This document shows, piece by piece, positions 35,970 to 49,334 of a stretch of DNA of 64,000 bases. A program made the position numbers and the translations under genes. Each line of letters begins with the position of its first letter. The stretch's first letter is position 1. This stretch comes from Dermacentor variabilis (Eukaryota > Arthropoda > Arachnida > Ixodida > Ixodidae). The notes beneath the pieces were generated by a model. It had not been told where the DNA came from and made no database searches. It worked only from the letters and a program-made list of their open reading frames with translations. Location: assembly GCF_050947875.1 (NCBI RefSeq), contig NC_134568.1, forward strand, positions 204,817,017 to 204,881,016, read 5' to 3'.

Positions 35970-36080
35970 GAAGGCAGGGATGTTAACCCGTCAAGAGTCT
36001 GGTTGGCTACCCTACGCTGCGGGAACGGAGAAGGGGAAGAGACAGAAGGGAGAGACATAGAGGGTATAGAGAGGTGCACA
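35924..36080 (-). mobile_element. Family T LINE 3' UTR fragment with (TA)n tail
   Basis: The minus strand reads CAGCGTAGGGTAGCCAACCAG...GGGTTAACATCCCTGCCTTCC and then (TA)n (35924-35965), matching the 3' UTR of the plus-strand copies. Only the last ~100 bp were inserted or kept. Confidence 0.75.
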
Positions 36081-39025
<2,945 letters not shown>

Positions 39026-39041
39026 TATATATATATATATA

Positions 39042-39724
39042 TGCCTCTCAGAACCTTCGTTCTGAGAGGCAAGACGAGATAAGCAGTCGGCATCTGTGTG
39101 GCACCGACCGCTCTCATAGCCATCAGAAAAGTCGTATTCTTGAAGGCGCAAGACCCACCGAGCCAACCGCCCAGCTGGGTCACGCAGTCCAACGAGCCAG
39201 CAGAGAGAATGATGGTCGGTAACAATGTTGAAATGGCGACCATACAAATAAGATCTGAACTTGTGGATGGCGAAAACAACAGCAAGACATTCCAGTTCCG
39301 TGGCTGTATAATTGTTCTCTGCTTTCGGCACAGTACGACTTGCGTACGCAACGACATGTTCGCGTCCGTCATGAAACTGGACGAGCACAGCACCAACGCC
39401 CACACCACTCACATCAGTATGCAGTTCGTTGAACGCCTCCGGGTCGAAATGGCGGAGAAGTGGTCCAGAGACGAGTAAAAACTTCAGCTGCTGGAAAGCA
39501 GACTCGCACTGAGCCGACCATAGGTAGGGAGTATCCTTGCGGAGCATGTCAATCAGTGGACAAGGAAGCTCGGCGAAGTCTTTAATAAACCAGCGAAAAC
39601 AATAACGAATGCCCAGGAAACTTCTGAGGTTTTTCACTGTTTTCGGCTGCTTAAAGTTGCGAACAGCAGAAATCTTTTGGGGGTATGGCCGTATACCGTC
39701 CTTGTCAACGAGATATCCCAGCAC
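39042..39724 (-). pseudogene. gypsy pol: RT thumb and RNase H
   Basis: It begins after a frameshifted gap with GYLVDKDGIRPYPQKISAV and RSFLGIRYCFRWFIKDFAEL (RT connection), then PYLWSAQCESAFQQLKFLL. RNase H shows LHTDVSGVGVGAVL (Asp), NYTATELECLAVVFAIHKF (Glu), NIVTDHHSLCWL (Asp) and CHTDADCLSRL (last Asp), so the catalytic set looks intact. The frame then runs into (TA)n-derived IYIYIY and foreign sequence, so the integrase part is lost. Confidence 0.85.
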
Positions 39725-41650
39725 AATGGTTTGACGCTGAGTTTAAAATGAGGCAAGCCTGTTAGATGCAGTCCAAAACAACGCCGAGCCGCTGGTTGTG
39801 CTCGTGGAATGTCCAGGTAGAAAATAATAAGATAATTTATTAAACATACAAATCTGCCATTTGTGACCGCGGAGGATTGAGCCCATAAATCACTCGAAGG
39901 TTGCCGGGACATTGCATAAGCCAGTTGGCGTGAGGTTAAACTCATATAGTCCGTCAGGCGTAACAAAAGCGGTCTTGTATATGTCAGACAGGTGCATCGG
40001 TATCTTCCAGTACCCGGACCGGAGGTCAACCGACGAAAAGTACGAGGTGGATTGAAGGCAGTCAACAGCATCGTCGATGCGTAGTAAGGGATACACGTCG
40101 TTCTTTGTGACGTCATTCAGGCGGCGGTAGTCGACACAAAATCTCCACGAGTTGTCTTTCTTTTTCCCTAGTATAACAGGAGCTGCCCAAGAACTGCTAG
40201 ACGGCTGAATAACGCATTTCTGCAGCATGTTGTCGACCTGTTCGGCAGTCACTTTTATTTCCGTGGGAGGTACGGGATAGGTTTTCTCACGTATCGGAGT
40301 GGCTTGCCCTGTGTTGATGTGGTGTTGCATGAGGGATTCCGGAAACATACGAGAACACTGGCGTTGAGCAAAATCAAATACTGACGTGTAGCAGGTGAGT
40401 ACTTGTTGGAGTACGTCCTGCTCGGAAGACGACAACGACTTGTTTATCATATGTCGCAAGGCATCCGAATAGTTGGGCAATGGTCGACTGATGTCTGAAG
40501 ACGCTGCAATTGTTCGTACATCAATTGTGGCTTGCTCCTCAAATGTGGCCAGTTTAACTCCGACTGGCAGGGTAACAGACACCGTAGAAGCGTTCACTGC
40601 CCACAAGAAAGCGCGCCCGTCGATGGCTTGAACAATAGACCGAGGGACCAACACATTCTTCTTAATCGCGTTGTTATGATCTGGCTTAACAAGAGTGCTG
40701 CATGATCCCATCCAGACATGTGAAGAACTCACGGGAACAAACATGGCTGTCTGATCAGGCAGAAACACATCTTGAAACAGCGAAAACACGTTGGCTTGTT
40801 CGGTCTGCAAATCATCAAGCATGGTGATTGGCTGCGTATTCCATAGCAAAATCTCTCCAGACTCACAGTCAAATGTAGCACTGCATTCACGTAGGAAATC
40901 CATGCCTAAAATAACATCATGAGTTGCCTGGACCAATACAGTGAAGTCTGTTATAAAACTCTGTCCTCCAGTCGCAACCAAAACTGAACAAACACCAACA
41001 GGGCGCAACATTTCACCTCCAACTCCACGAAAAGTTTCTTTGCGATCCCACGCGAACATAAGTTTCTGTCCTAAGCGATCTTTGAAGCGAAGGCTCATTA
41101 CAGAAATAGCGGCACCCATATCGACAAAAGCGGCCATATTTACACCGTCTATATATACACCTTGTTCTTCAGCATAACAACAGACGGAGGAGCTGGAGAG
41201 TCTGACCGGCCCGCGACCGCACCTCCATCGGACGCACAAGGTAGTTTCCCAGCTGCGGCGGGGAAGGCGACCGACGAAGGCGCGGGGATGGTGAACGGCG
41301 CCGTCGGGTGGGCGGCGGTGTAAGACTGCGCTCGGAGAAATGGGAATCATCGCGCAATTGGTACGACCCCAGTTGCCGCAGGAGATGGGCTCCAAATGGC
41401 ACGGGCGCGTCTTCGTGCACACGAGCTGTGTACGCCGAAAAACGTGATTTTCGCGGCAGGTGACGGCGACAATAGCGCGCCATATGTCTTCAGGAACTGC
41501 AGGCGTAGCAGACAGGTAGGTCATGGTTGAAACTAAATGAAGCAGGTACGCGTGGCGCCGGGTATGATTCCGCAGGAGCATGTCATGACATCGGCTATTC
41601 CGCAGGAACATCTCGTGGTGTTGGGTAGTACTCCGTAGTGTCACGACGGA
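39725..41650 (-). pseudogene. gypsy zinc knuckle, protease and RT fingers/palm
   Basis: A CCHC knuckle (VCYACSS, stop, RHMARYC) opens the segment and is broken by one stop. An Arg/Ser/Pro-rich tract follows. The retropepsin has AAFVDMGAAISVM, where Met replaces the usual Thr/Ser of D-T/S-G, and VILGMDFLREC. RT is readable as VDNMLQKCVIQPSSSSWAAP, WRFCVDYRRLNDVTK, YFSSVDLRSGYWKIPM and GLYEFNLTPTGLCNVPATFE. The YxDD region at about 39830 is destroyed (KWQICMFNKLSYYF) and frameshifts separate it from the RNase H part. The element cannot make an active RT. Confidence 0.85.
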
Positions 41651-41831
41651 CTGGTGTGTACTGGCGGCGACTGAGATTCGCTGGGAGGGACCGAAAGCTC
41701 GTGTTTATTTAATTGTGGTTCTTCGGAAGGCGGTCGGCGCTCGATGCGACGTTCTCGCGACCAGGATGGTGGTTCGAGAATGCCCCCGTGAAACGCGCAC
41801 TGATAACCAGCGTCTACTTCCTGAAGTCGTG

Positions 41832-42446
41832 CTATAGTTCTTGAACCACTGGATGCACGATCGAGGCGTTGTCATCAAAGGCAGCAACGTCCATATTTAC
41901 AACTTTGGTGACGTCGTCCAAGCGCCCGAACTTCGGTAAAATCATTCGGGTCTTCAGAGATTCGAACGCGCGAAATTGCTGCCTGAATTCGGAAGGAGTG
42001 TTCAGGTTTTCTTTCGTTATTAAAAAATTGTAGACGTCTTCACCGATGCCTTTCAACAGACGTCTTAGTTTGTCTTCATCTGACGTATTCGTGTTTAGTT
42101 TACAATTCCGCATAGCTTCAATATTTCTTCAATATACGATGTACACGTTTTACCAGGTAATTGGGCCCTTCACGAAAGCGTGGGCCCGCTTTCCTCTTAT
42201 TGGAATTCGAGTCACCAAAGCAAGCTTTCAATTCCTAGACAAAAGTTTTAGCACGCGTCAGCACGCGTTCATGATTGTCAAACCAAAGTAGAGCGGTACC
42301 CGCGAGAAAAAATGCAACGTTCACAAGCTGCGCTGATATACTCCACCCGTTATGCCGGCTTACTCTATCGTAGTGACTCAGCCAGTCATCCGCGTCTTCA
42401 TATATTTTACCTGAGAATATGCGTGGTTCCGGCGTCCAGTATGGTA
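41832..42446 (-). pseudogene. gypsy gag core remnant
   Basis: The minus strand reads PRIFSGKIYEDADDWLSHYD, ISAQLVNVAFFLAGTALLWF then, after frameshifts, DEDKLRRLLKGIGEDVYNFL and NTPSEFRQQFRAFESLKTRM. This is the gag-like core of gypsy elements that assembles the RNA particle. It is cut at its N-terminal side by the LINE that ends at 42447. Confidence 0.75.
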
Positions 42447-44490
42447 TGGTATGAAGAACTTTATTGAGGTCCTGAGGGATCAGTCTGGGACTGATGCGGG
42501 CCGCTCCCACGTCGGTACAGAGAGGCCGAGCCCCTCTGCCATCACACGGGCCCTCTGGACAGCCCTGAGTTGGTCCGCTAGCACTTCACTGTGCAGCATT
42601 CGCTGCCACCACTGTTCACCTCGAGAACCATCACCGGCCAACGCCAAGCAGCGCCACAGCATGTGTTGTAAATCGAGCAAACCCCCACACTTACTACAAT
42701 AGACTGAAACCCCGCAGTCCGGATTAATTTTATTCATGATGACCGGGTTAGGGTACGTCCGTGTCTGCAGAAGCCTTAATGTAACCGCCTGCGGCCTACT
42801 TAATTTAGGATGTGGCAACGGGAATGCCCTGCGCCCTAAGTAATAGTGCTTGGTGATTTCGTTGTAGGTTAACAGTTGGTCCCTGTACTCAGGAGCGGGA
42901 GATCCAGCCCCTTCAGGGAGTACACGGCACACTAATCCTCGTGCCTCCCTGTGCGCCACCTAGTTGAGGTTACGCGGGGCTCCCTCCACTGTCTCCATGT
43001 GCGCCGGGAACCAAGTAACGGTATGCGAAGTGATATCCCTACCCTGCAGCAGTCTGTTAGCCGGTTCCGCAACAAGTCCTCTCGAGAAGGCTGTAATCGC
43101 AGATCGCGAGTCGCTAAACACCAAAACTCTTCTAGAATCAAGTAGTGCTAGAGCAATAGCCACCTGTTCAGCAACCCCCGGGTCTTTGGTATAAATGGAA
43201 GCAGCATTTCTAACGCTCCCTTTGCCATCTACTACCACCACCGAATAAGCATTTTTACCATTAATCCATGCGGCGTCAACAAACGCAGACTCCTCCTCCT
43301 GATCCTTTGCCTCTCGCAACAAAGCCCTAGCTCTCGCGACCCGCCTCCCTACATTGTGCACGGGGTGCACATTCCGCGGAAATGGACGAACCATGATATT
43401 TGCCCTAAGGTTCACGTTCAACTCGTGTAGAGGCGCCCTATCGTGCGACACAGCCACCGATTCTTCAATTGACTGTAATATATACCTACCCGCTGGTGTA
43501 CCTAGCAACCGCTCGCTCTGTGCGGTACGTTGAGCCTCAGCAATTTCATCTAAAGTATTATGCAAACCCAGTTGTAACAACATATCGTTTGACGTAGTAA
43601 TAGGCAGACCAAGCGCAGCCTTGATGGCCTTTCTGATTAATGCTTCCAATTTATTTTTCTCCCCCCTATTCCAATTTAGCATAGCTGCCACATACGAGAA
43701 ATGACACATAATAAATGCGTGAACTAAGCGCATCGCACCTTCTTCTCCTAAACCCCTATGCCTATTAGAGATCCGTCTTATAAGTCTTATGGCCTCCTCC
43801 GTTTTCTTGGTAATACGCTGAATGGTTCTAATGTTCGATCCGTTCGCTTCAAGTACAAAACCCAGGACCCTGATTGCTTCAACTTTGGGTATCACCGACC
43901 CTTCCCTAGTATGAATTCTAATGCAAGGCTCAACTTCCGGTACCCAACCCCTCGGCCTACGACCTAGCTTCTTAGATTTGAAGATCAACAACTCCGACTT
44001 TTTAGTGGAGCACTTGAGCCCCATGAGACCCAGGTACTCCTCCGTAAGCGTTACCACCTGCTGCAGCCTAGCCTCAAGCTCTCCATCACTACCACCGACA
44101 CTCCATATAGTAATGTCATCCGCGTAGATAGAATAGCCAATATCCTGGACAGTGTCCAGTCTATTAGCCAACTTCGACATCGCCAGATTGAATAACATAG
44201 GCGAGAGTACGGATCCCTGCGGAGTACCACAGCAACCCAATTTAACGACTTCCGATTTTATCTCCCCAAACCTGAGACATGTCTTTCTATCCGTAAGGAA
44301 AGCCTTGACAAAATTGAAAAGGCGCTGCCCCATATTCAAGTCCGATAGCACCCGTAGAATGAAAGAATGTCGGATTTTATCGAAAGCTTTTTCCACATCA
44401 AGTCCAATTAGTGCCTTAGTATCCCTTGTTCGCCGGTCAAGGATCTGATGCTTAATCCTGATCATGGCATCCTGAGTACGTACAGATCGC
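42447..44490 (-). mobile_element. 5'-truncated I-like LINE in gypsy gag
   Basis: It starts within the RT (VRTQDAMIRIKHQ) and ends with a short 3' UTR (CCTCAATAAAGTTCTTC) and an ATACCATACCATA tail. Its protein resembles the LINE at 5458-9240 in RT, RNase H and C-terminal knuckle. Confidence 0.85.
42480..44465 (-). pseudogene. I-like LINE ORF2 fragment: RT palm, RNase H, knuckle; one in-frame stop
   Basis: The minus strand shows motif A IGLDVEKAFDKIRHSFIL, motif B CGTPQGSVLSPMLFNLAM and motif C IYADDITIW, all intact. RNase H has SAFVDAAW (first Asp present, unlike the 5458-9240 copy), VAEQVAIALA (Glu) and LVFSDSRSAITAF (Asp). The final motif region reads NLN-stop-VAHREARGL. The single TAG at 42960-42962 is in frame; beyond it come RRAFPLPHPKLSRPQAV and the knuckle CSKCGGLLDLQHMLWRC. 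The stop could be a CAG-to-TAG change. The endonuclease and RT fingers are missing through 5' truncation. Confidence 0.88.
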
Positions 44491-44499
44491 CCATACGGG

Positions 44500-46505
44500 C
44501 ATTGGAGTATGGGAGGCGCACAAAGGAATAAGCGAAAGCACTGGGATCACAAGTAAGGTCGACAGGACCGAGCATCACTGCATCTAAAACAAGAAGAAAT
44601 ACTTAAATGATGTATGAAAAAAAAGTTTAACGTGTAGATAACAGGTAAATCACAGACATCACTCAAATTAGTACAGTAGACAATGGTTTATGATAAGATG
44701 GTACAGTGCACAATTACATATCACTTTGTCCTCGTAAATGAGATTTGAGCACGGCCAAGAAGCTATTGTCATTTAATGCAACTATTCCGTTTGGTAGGCT
44801 GTTCCATTCGTATATCGTGCGTGGGAAAAAAGCTGATTTAAATACAGATGTCCGACAGGAAATTTGGCGTATTTTATGGCTATGGTCTTTTCTTCGGGAA
44901 ATATACGTGGGAGGTTCTAGGTAAGCTCCGTGGTCAATGCCAATTTTTTTGTTCATAATGTCATTTAAGAGATTTATTCGGAAAGACGCACGACGAAGCT
45001 GCAGGGAGTCCCAGCCTAGCTGCTTTTTTAACGCGCTGACGCTGCTGTGACGGTCATATGACTTTAATATATAACGCGCCGCATGGTTTTGTATGGCTTC
45101 AAGTTTCTTTATTAGCATTTTATTGGGTGGATCCCACACTGTTGCTGCGTACTCTAATATTGAGCGTACGTCGGAGGTATACAGAATTTCTTTCACGTCA
45201 CTAGACACATTGCGAAATTTTTTTAATACAGTTTAAAACGCGACCAGCCTCCAAAGCTATATATTTGACATGTTGTTCCAGGTTAGATTATAGGAGAAAT
45301 ACACACCTAAGTATTTAACATCCTTATATGTGGCTATTCGATGGTTATGTAAAAAGTAGCTATTGAGTATTTTTACCTTTTTTCTACTAACGCTAATGTG
45401 GCAGCATTTTTTAGGATTTAGAGTCATGTTCCATTTGCTGCACCATGCAATTATCCGATTGAGGTCCATTTGTAATGCAGCTGTATCGTCCTCATTTTCT
45501 ATATCTCGATACTGTACGCAATCATCTGCATATAGAAGAATTTTTGATGTCACGCCTGAGCCAATATAATTTATAAAGATTAGAAACAAAAGTGGGCCGA
45601 GGAAGGATCCCTGCGGCACGCCATATTTTACCGTTACGGAGTGTGATTGTGTGCCGCTGATGACGTCTTTTTGAGCGCGGTCATGAAGGTAGCCTTTTAT
45701 CCAGTGTAAGATATTACTCGGCAAACCTAGGCAAGAAAGCTTAAACAACAGCAATGAATGTGATACCGTGTCAAACACTTTTTGAAAGTCCAGCAATAGG
45801 CAATCAGCCGGTTTACCATTGTCAAAAGATAAAAAATTTCATGTGAAAATTCAACAAGTTGGGTCACACATGACAAGCCAGCTTTGAAGCCATCCTAATA
45901 ACTGACAAAAAAGTGGTGATCCTGCAAATGACGAAATATACAAGAGTAGAGAACGTGCTCCAATGATTTGCAGCACACGCTGGTTAAAGATATTGGACTG
46001 TAATTTTCAACTCGGCATCGAGGACCATTTTTATGTGCAGGCACAATGTTCGCCGTTTTCCATTCACATGGCAAAACACTGGAGGGTATTGAAACGCTTA
46101 ACAGTAAAACTAGAAATTTGGCGGTAACTGGGGCAAACATTTTAAGCCTGTCACATGGAATGTTGTCAGGGCCAGTAGCTGTATTAGCTTTTAGTTCCTT
46201 TAGAAGCTTCAGGACACCTTCGTAGGAGATAATTAGGTCCGACATAGTGTCTAGGCTGTGCGGGATCGGACCAGCTATAGGGCATCCGGACGGTGCAGAA
46301 AACACGGATTGAAAGTAGCTGTTAAAGTGAGCAGCCTTTTCTGAATCTTCAGTAATTTGTCCTTGAACAGTCAAGATCGTAGGAATGGAGCTTTCTTCTT
46401 TGCCAGTGGCTTTGACATATTTCCATATTTCTTTAGGGTTATGTTCCAGTTTAGGTTATGTTCAGCTAGGTTGCCTTGGTCTCTGGCTGACTTGAACAAT
46501 GCCTT
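44500..46505 (-). mobile_element. CR1-like LINE, 5'-truncated, in gypsy gag
   Basis: It lies between the I-like LINE and the gypsy gag start. Its RT and C-terminal region resemble CR1/L2-group elements. The 3' limit is uncertain (44500-44713 is untranslated and unassigned), and the 5' break lies near 46500, where gag codons end (SIPSKK). Confidence 0.7.
44714..46500 (-). pseudogene. CR1-like reverse transcriptase remnant
   Basis: Minus-strand blocks are KEIWKYVKATGKEESSIP, ELKANTATGPDNIPCDRLKM, CEWKTANIVPAHKNGPRCRV and YSPISLTSVCCKSLEHVLYS (fingers). After a frameshift come motif A LDFQKVFDTVSHSLLLFKL, motif B GVPQGSFLGPLLFLIFIN and motif C LLYADDCVQY, then TLNPKKCCHISVSR. The last block has SILEYAATVWDPPNKMLIKK and AARYILKSYDRHSSVSALKK, typical for CR1/L2-type C-termini. 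No RNase H. Frameshifts at about 45800-45890 and 45210-45250 inactivate it. Confidence 0.85.
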
Positions 46506-46652
46506 CTTCGATGGTATACTCGTTGACCGGCCTGCTTGGGCGTCGGCCATGCTTGTTGGCTCTGGTGGTAGTCCAGCCAGGCATCTGCTTCTTCGCAGAT
46601 ATTGTAGGACTAGGTTGTCCAGGGCCGTTCAGTACCCAGCACCTCCACCACT
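46506..46652 (-). other. gypsy leader, primer-binding-site candidate and gag start
   Basis: Directly after the 5' LTR the minus strand reads AGTGGTGGAGGTGCTGGGTA, a TGG-starting primer-binding-site candidate. ATG at 46550-46548 begins MADAQAGRSTSIPSKK, where the CR1-like LINE interrupts it. Confidence 0.55.
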
Positions 46653-46783
46653 TGTTACGGATGTAGGATGGATTTATTTACAGGGAAAATGGTAGAGAAG
46701 ACAAGAAGACATGGGACGGTCCGAAAGAGCCGATGACCCGCATCGCTTCTTCCTCTTCCACGCTGCTCCGGTGCGGCGTTACA
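46653..46783 (-). repeat. gypsy 5' LTR, 131 bp
   Basis: It begins TGTAACGCCGCACCGGAGCA and ends CATCCTACATCCGTAACA, with TG...CA termini. AAATAAATCC just before the end could include a poly(A) signal. Only one copy exists in the window. It is short for an LTR. Confidence 0.6.
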
Positions 46784-46788
46784 TTATA

Positions 46789-46869
<81 letters not shown>

Positions 46870-46955
46870 CACAATTGTCCAGCGACAGGATTCGAACAGA
46901 GGGTCTCTTGAACATCACCCCGATGCTCTACCCATTAAGCCGCGGGCGTGAACCT
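46789..46955 (-). mobile_element. tRNA-derived SINE with (TA)n tail
   Basis: The minus strand has CGCGGCTTAATGGGTAGAGC (D-arm/A box) and CTGTTCGAATCCTGTCGCTG (B box). The TA run 46789-46866 is its 3' tail and abuts the gypsy LTR. Confidence 0.7.
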
Positions 46956-47159
46956 CAGCAGAGGGAATACAGCATTCATAAGGTTTTCCCGCGTGCACGC
47001 CAGTACGCTAAGACGTCGGGCGCGTTTATTGCAATATCAATTATAGGGCCACTCCACGCGGTCTCTCGCCGTCGTCGGTAATTACATACAATACTGGATT
47101 CTTCAGTTTTATTACGTTTTATGAAGAAGATTACTGACATTAAACTGTATGATTTCCCT
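46956..47159. other. Unassigned sequence
   Basis: No feature recognised. Confidence 0.4.
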
Positions 47160-47904
47160 TTGCGTCATAATTTGGACGCCAGGTGGCGAAATATGTCTAG
47201 GCGTGTTCGTGTTCTAATCGCACAGACTGGTGCATCCTAAAGCTATATATATAAACCTCAGGTTAGACAGCTTTGCTTGCTGGAACAAATTGTAATATAG
47301 CCTATACAGACCCTCCCGGCTTGGAGTATCGTTTTCCCACACATAGTAGCGATAGTACTTGCCGGTGCGGGGTTTCTGCAGCGAAGCACCGCGTCTGTCC
47401 ACATCGCGCAAACATGCCCTCGCGTGTTGTGAGAACGCGTAGTAGCTCCACCGAAACGCTAATCGCACTGAAGCAAGGTGGGCCCGCATATACGCCAAGA
47501 CCATACCAGAGTGCAGACGCAGCAACAATGTGCTGCAGCGTGTTCGACGCACGCTGCAGCTCGACGCAGGAGGCGCCCAGATGCGGTGTGGCGGGAACAG
47601 GAGGCCGAGGCTAAACGACAGCGTCGACAAAAACTTGCAGTTCAAAGGCGCGAAGCGGACGCACATTCCGTTTGCCGCGAGAACGCCGCAGTACGGGAAC
47701 GCGAGGCCGACGCAAGGCGACAACACGGAGAAGACTCTGGCGCAAGATCTAACCGATGCTACTTGCCGGTCATCGAGTTCAATCTCTTCATGTGTGCCTG
47801 CGCATGCCCATACGACGCGTACTTACTTAGTCAGCGTATGTTTATTGCAATTCACAGTGCCACTAAAGCTAGGAACCCCAGTTACACTGTGTAATATTCT
47901 AACA
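47160..47904 (+). mobile_element. Dispersed repeat copy 2 (Arg/Glu-rich tandem-repeat protein remnant)
   Basis: Its reverse complement is collinear with 32143-32810. The plus strand has a TATA-like GCTATATATATAAACC near 47240 and a start-like ATG at 47413 (MPSRVVRTRSSSTE). Downstream, in another frame, are degenerate repeats of about 13 residues such as WREQEAEAKRQRRQK, VQRREADAH and VREREADARRQ. Such basic repeats occur at the N-terminus of Helitron-type and related ORFs in arthropods (recollection). The copy at 62867 starts similarly. Confidence 0.55.
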
Positions 47905-47951
47905 AGTACTGGACGCGCTGACTCCAGTACTTGAAAGCATCGCATAGCACC

Positions 47952-49200
47952 ATGGCCCGCCCCTCGCAGCCTTTCCACAAGGAAGTCAAGAAAGCATCTC
48001 TATTGCAGTGGAACGCCCGTGGTCGCAAATCGAGAATTTCAGATTTTAGACACTTTGTTTTCGAAAACCGTTTTCCGATCCTCGTAATTTGTGAACCGAA
48101 CGTGCAGAATGTCATACGCATGTCCTTTACCTGTGGTGATGTGAGCAAGATAATTGTATATATTGGATGTGATCTGACATACGTGTTGCACCCAGTCCCT
48201 CCTCACGACGACAACCAGTACGTTTGTTTAATTGTGAAAACGAATAAGCTTACGTTCACACTCGTCGCTGTTTACATTGCTCCTTCAAGTGGCTTCGACT
48301 GTATATTGGCCCTCGTCTGTATATTTTCTCTGACCAATTCATTGTACTTATAGAATAATAAGCTCAACTGAACTGAACTGAATTGACTCTAAACGACTGC
48401 ACGACGTGCTATCAGCGACACCCGGCCCTACGATTCTCACCGGAGATTTTAATGCTCACCATCCGCTTTGGGGGAGCTTCAAGATGGACTCCAGGGGAAG
48501 GAGACTAGTACCCTTTGCCACACAGCACGACCTTTACTTCCTCAACGATGTTAATCCGACATATTTACGTGGGCTTACATACAGCAGCTACCTAGACTTG
48601 ACCCTGGTTTTTCGGCGTCTTGAAAGAAATGTGCAATGATTTCCAGACATCGAATAACATAGAAGCGACCACATTCCGACGTACCTGAAGATCAAGGGAC
48701 TATGTAAAGGTTCTTGCACGACCTTCCGGCAAATTGACTGGCCGGCGTTTCGGTCGCACATGGAGGAAGTATGTCAGCAAGGGAACCATTCAAGTCTGGA
48801 AGACGAAATTCAAAAAGTCATGCAAGAGGCTACGCGTGGTTTTCAGCCTTTGCCGAAATATGAAGAATTTGAAGACTGACTGCAGCGACTATGAGCAATT
48901 AGTCGGTGGACTGAAAGAAGATACAGGAGAACTAAATCCATCCATGATCTCAGAGAGGCAAGGCGGATGCAAAAGAAAATTCAACGCCGCATTGATGCAC
49001 TACAATCTCAAAAATAGAAACGTTTCTGTGAATCGTTGGATCCACGTCAGCGATTATCTCAGATATGGAGAACTGTGCGTGGACTTCGGGTATCACTGCA
49101 ACAGCGTGTTCCTTTCAAATCCCTCGCTTTGTACCAAGGTCGCAGCGAAATAGACATTGCTGAAGAATTTTGCTCAAGACTTGCCAGCTCGCAGCTCTAA
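47952..49200 (+). pseudogene. Family T ORF2 endonuclease, copy B
   Basis: The ATG lies 4 nt after the ORF1 stop (TAG 47945-47947). The APE-like endonuclease reads SLLQWNARGRKSRISDF, PILVICEPN (catalytic Glu), LVAVYIAPSSGFD, ILTGDFNAHHPLWGSF (GDFN intact), YLDLTLVF and HIPTYLKIKG. An insertion of about 88 bp (48301-48388) splits it, and stops and frameshifts follow after 48640. A late block WRTVRGLRVSLQQR matches copy C's WRTVRGLRTAPQQR, which fixes the alignment. Confidence 0.8.
48301..48388 (+). mobile_element. ~88-bp insertion with (TGAAC)n tail inside copy B
   Basis: It lies between GGCTTCGACT and ATTGACTCTAAACGACTGC, where copy C continues without a gap. It ends in CTCAACTGAACTGAACTGAA, typical of the 3' tail of a heavily 5'-truncated LINE. 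CGACT/TGACT at the borders may be a short duplication. Confidence 0.55.
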
Positions 49201-49334
49201 CGCGCACTTGCACCATGTGCCGACTGAAGAAGACGAAGAAGTGGCTCTGGTGCGGAAGCCCGCTTTCTACTGCTCTCATTTTACGAGTATTTTTGCGTGC
49301 TTTCAGGAGACGCCGCTCCCGAAACCTTCGGCGA

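Larger units (their letters stand above)
39042..46783 (-). mobile_element. Ty3/gypsy LTR retrotransposon, truncated and interrupted
   Basis: On the minus strand the order is 5' LTR (46783-46653), leader, gag start (46550), gag core (42445-41832), CCHC knuckle (about 41513-41469), protease, RT and RNase H, ending at 39042 in a short (TA)n. Integrase and the 3' LTR are absent. Two LINEs (42447-44490 and about 44500-46505) lie inside gag, in the same orientation. The domain order protease-RT-RNase H is that of Metaviridae. Confidence 0.8.
47905..49204 (+). mobile_element. Family T LINE copy B, both ends truncated
   Basis: It starts within the end of ORF1 (VLDALTPVLESIA, stop) and covers the first part of ORF2, ending in the region EIDIAEEFCSRL between endonuclease and RT. 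Copy C follows at once in the same orientation. Confidence 0.75.

Noticed and set aside
45238..46783. Host gene in the minus-strand ORFs
   Set aside because: RT motifs (YADD, GVPQGSFLGP) and the adjoining LTR show these are retroelements.
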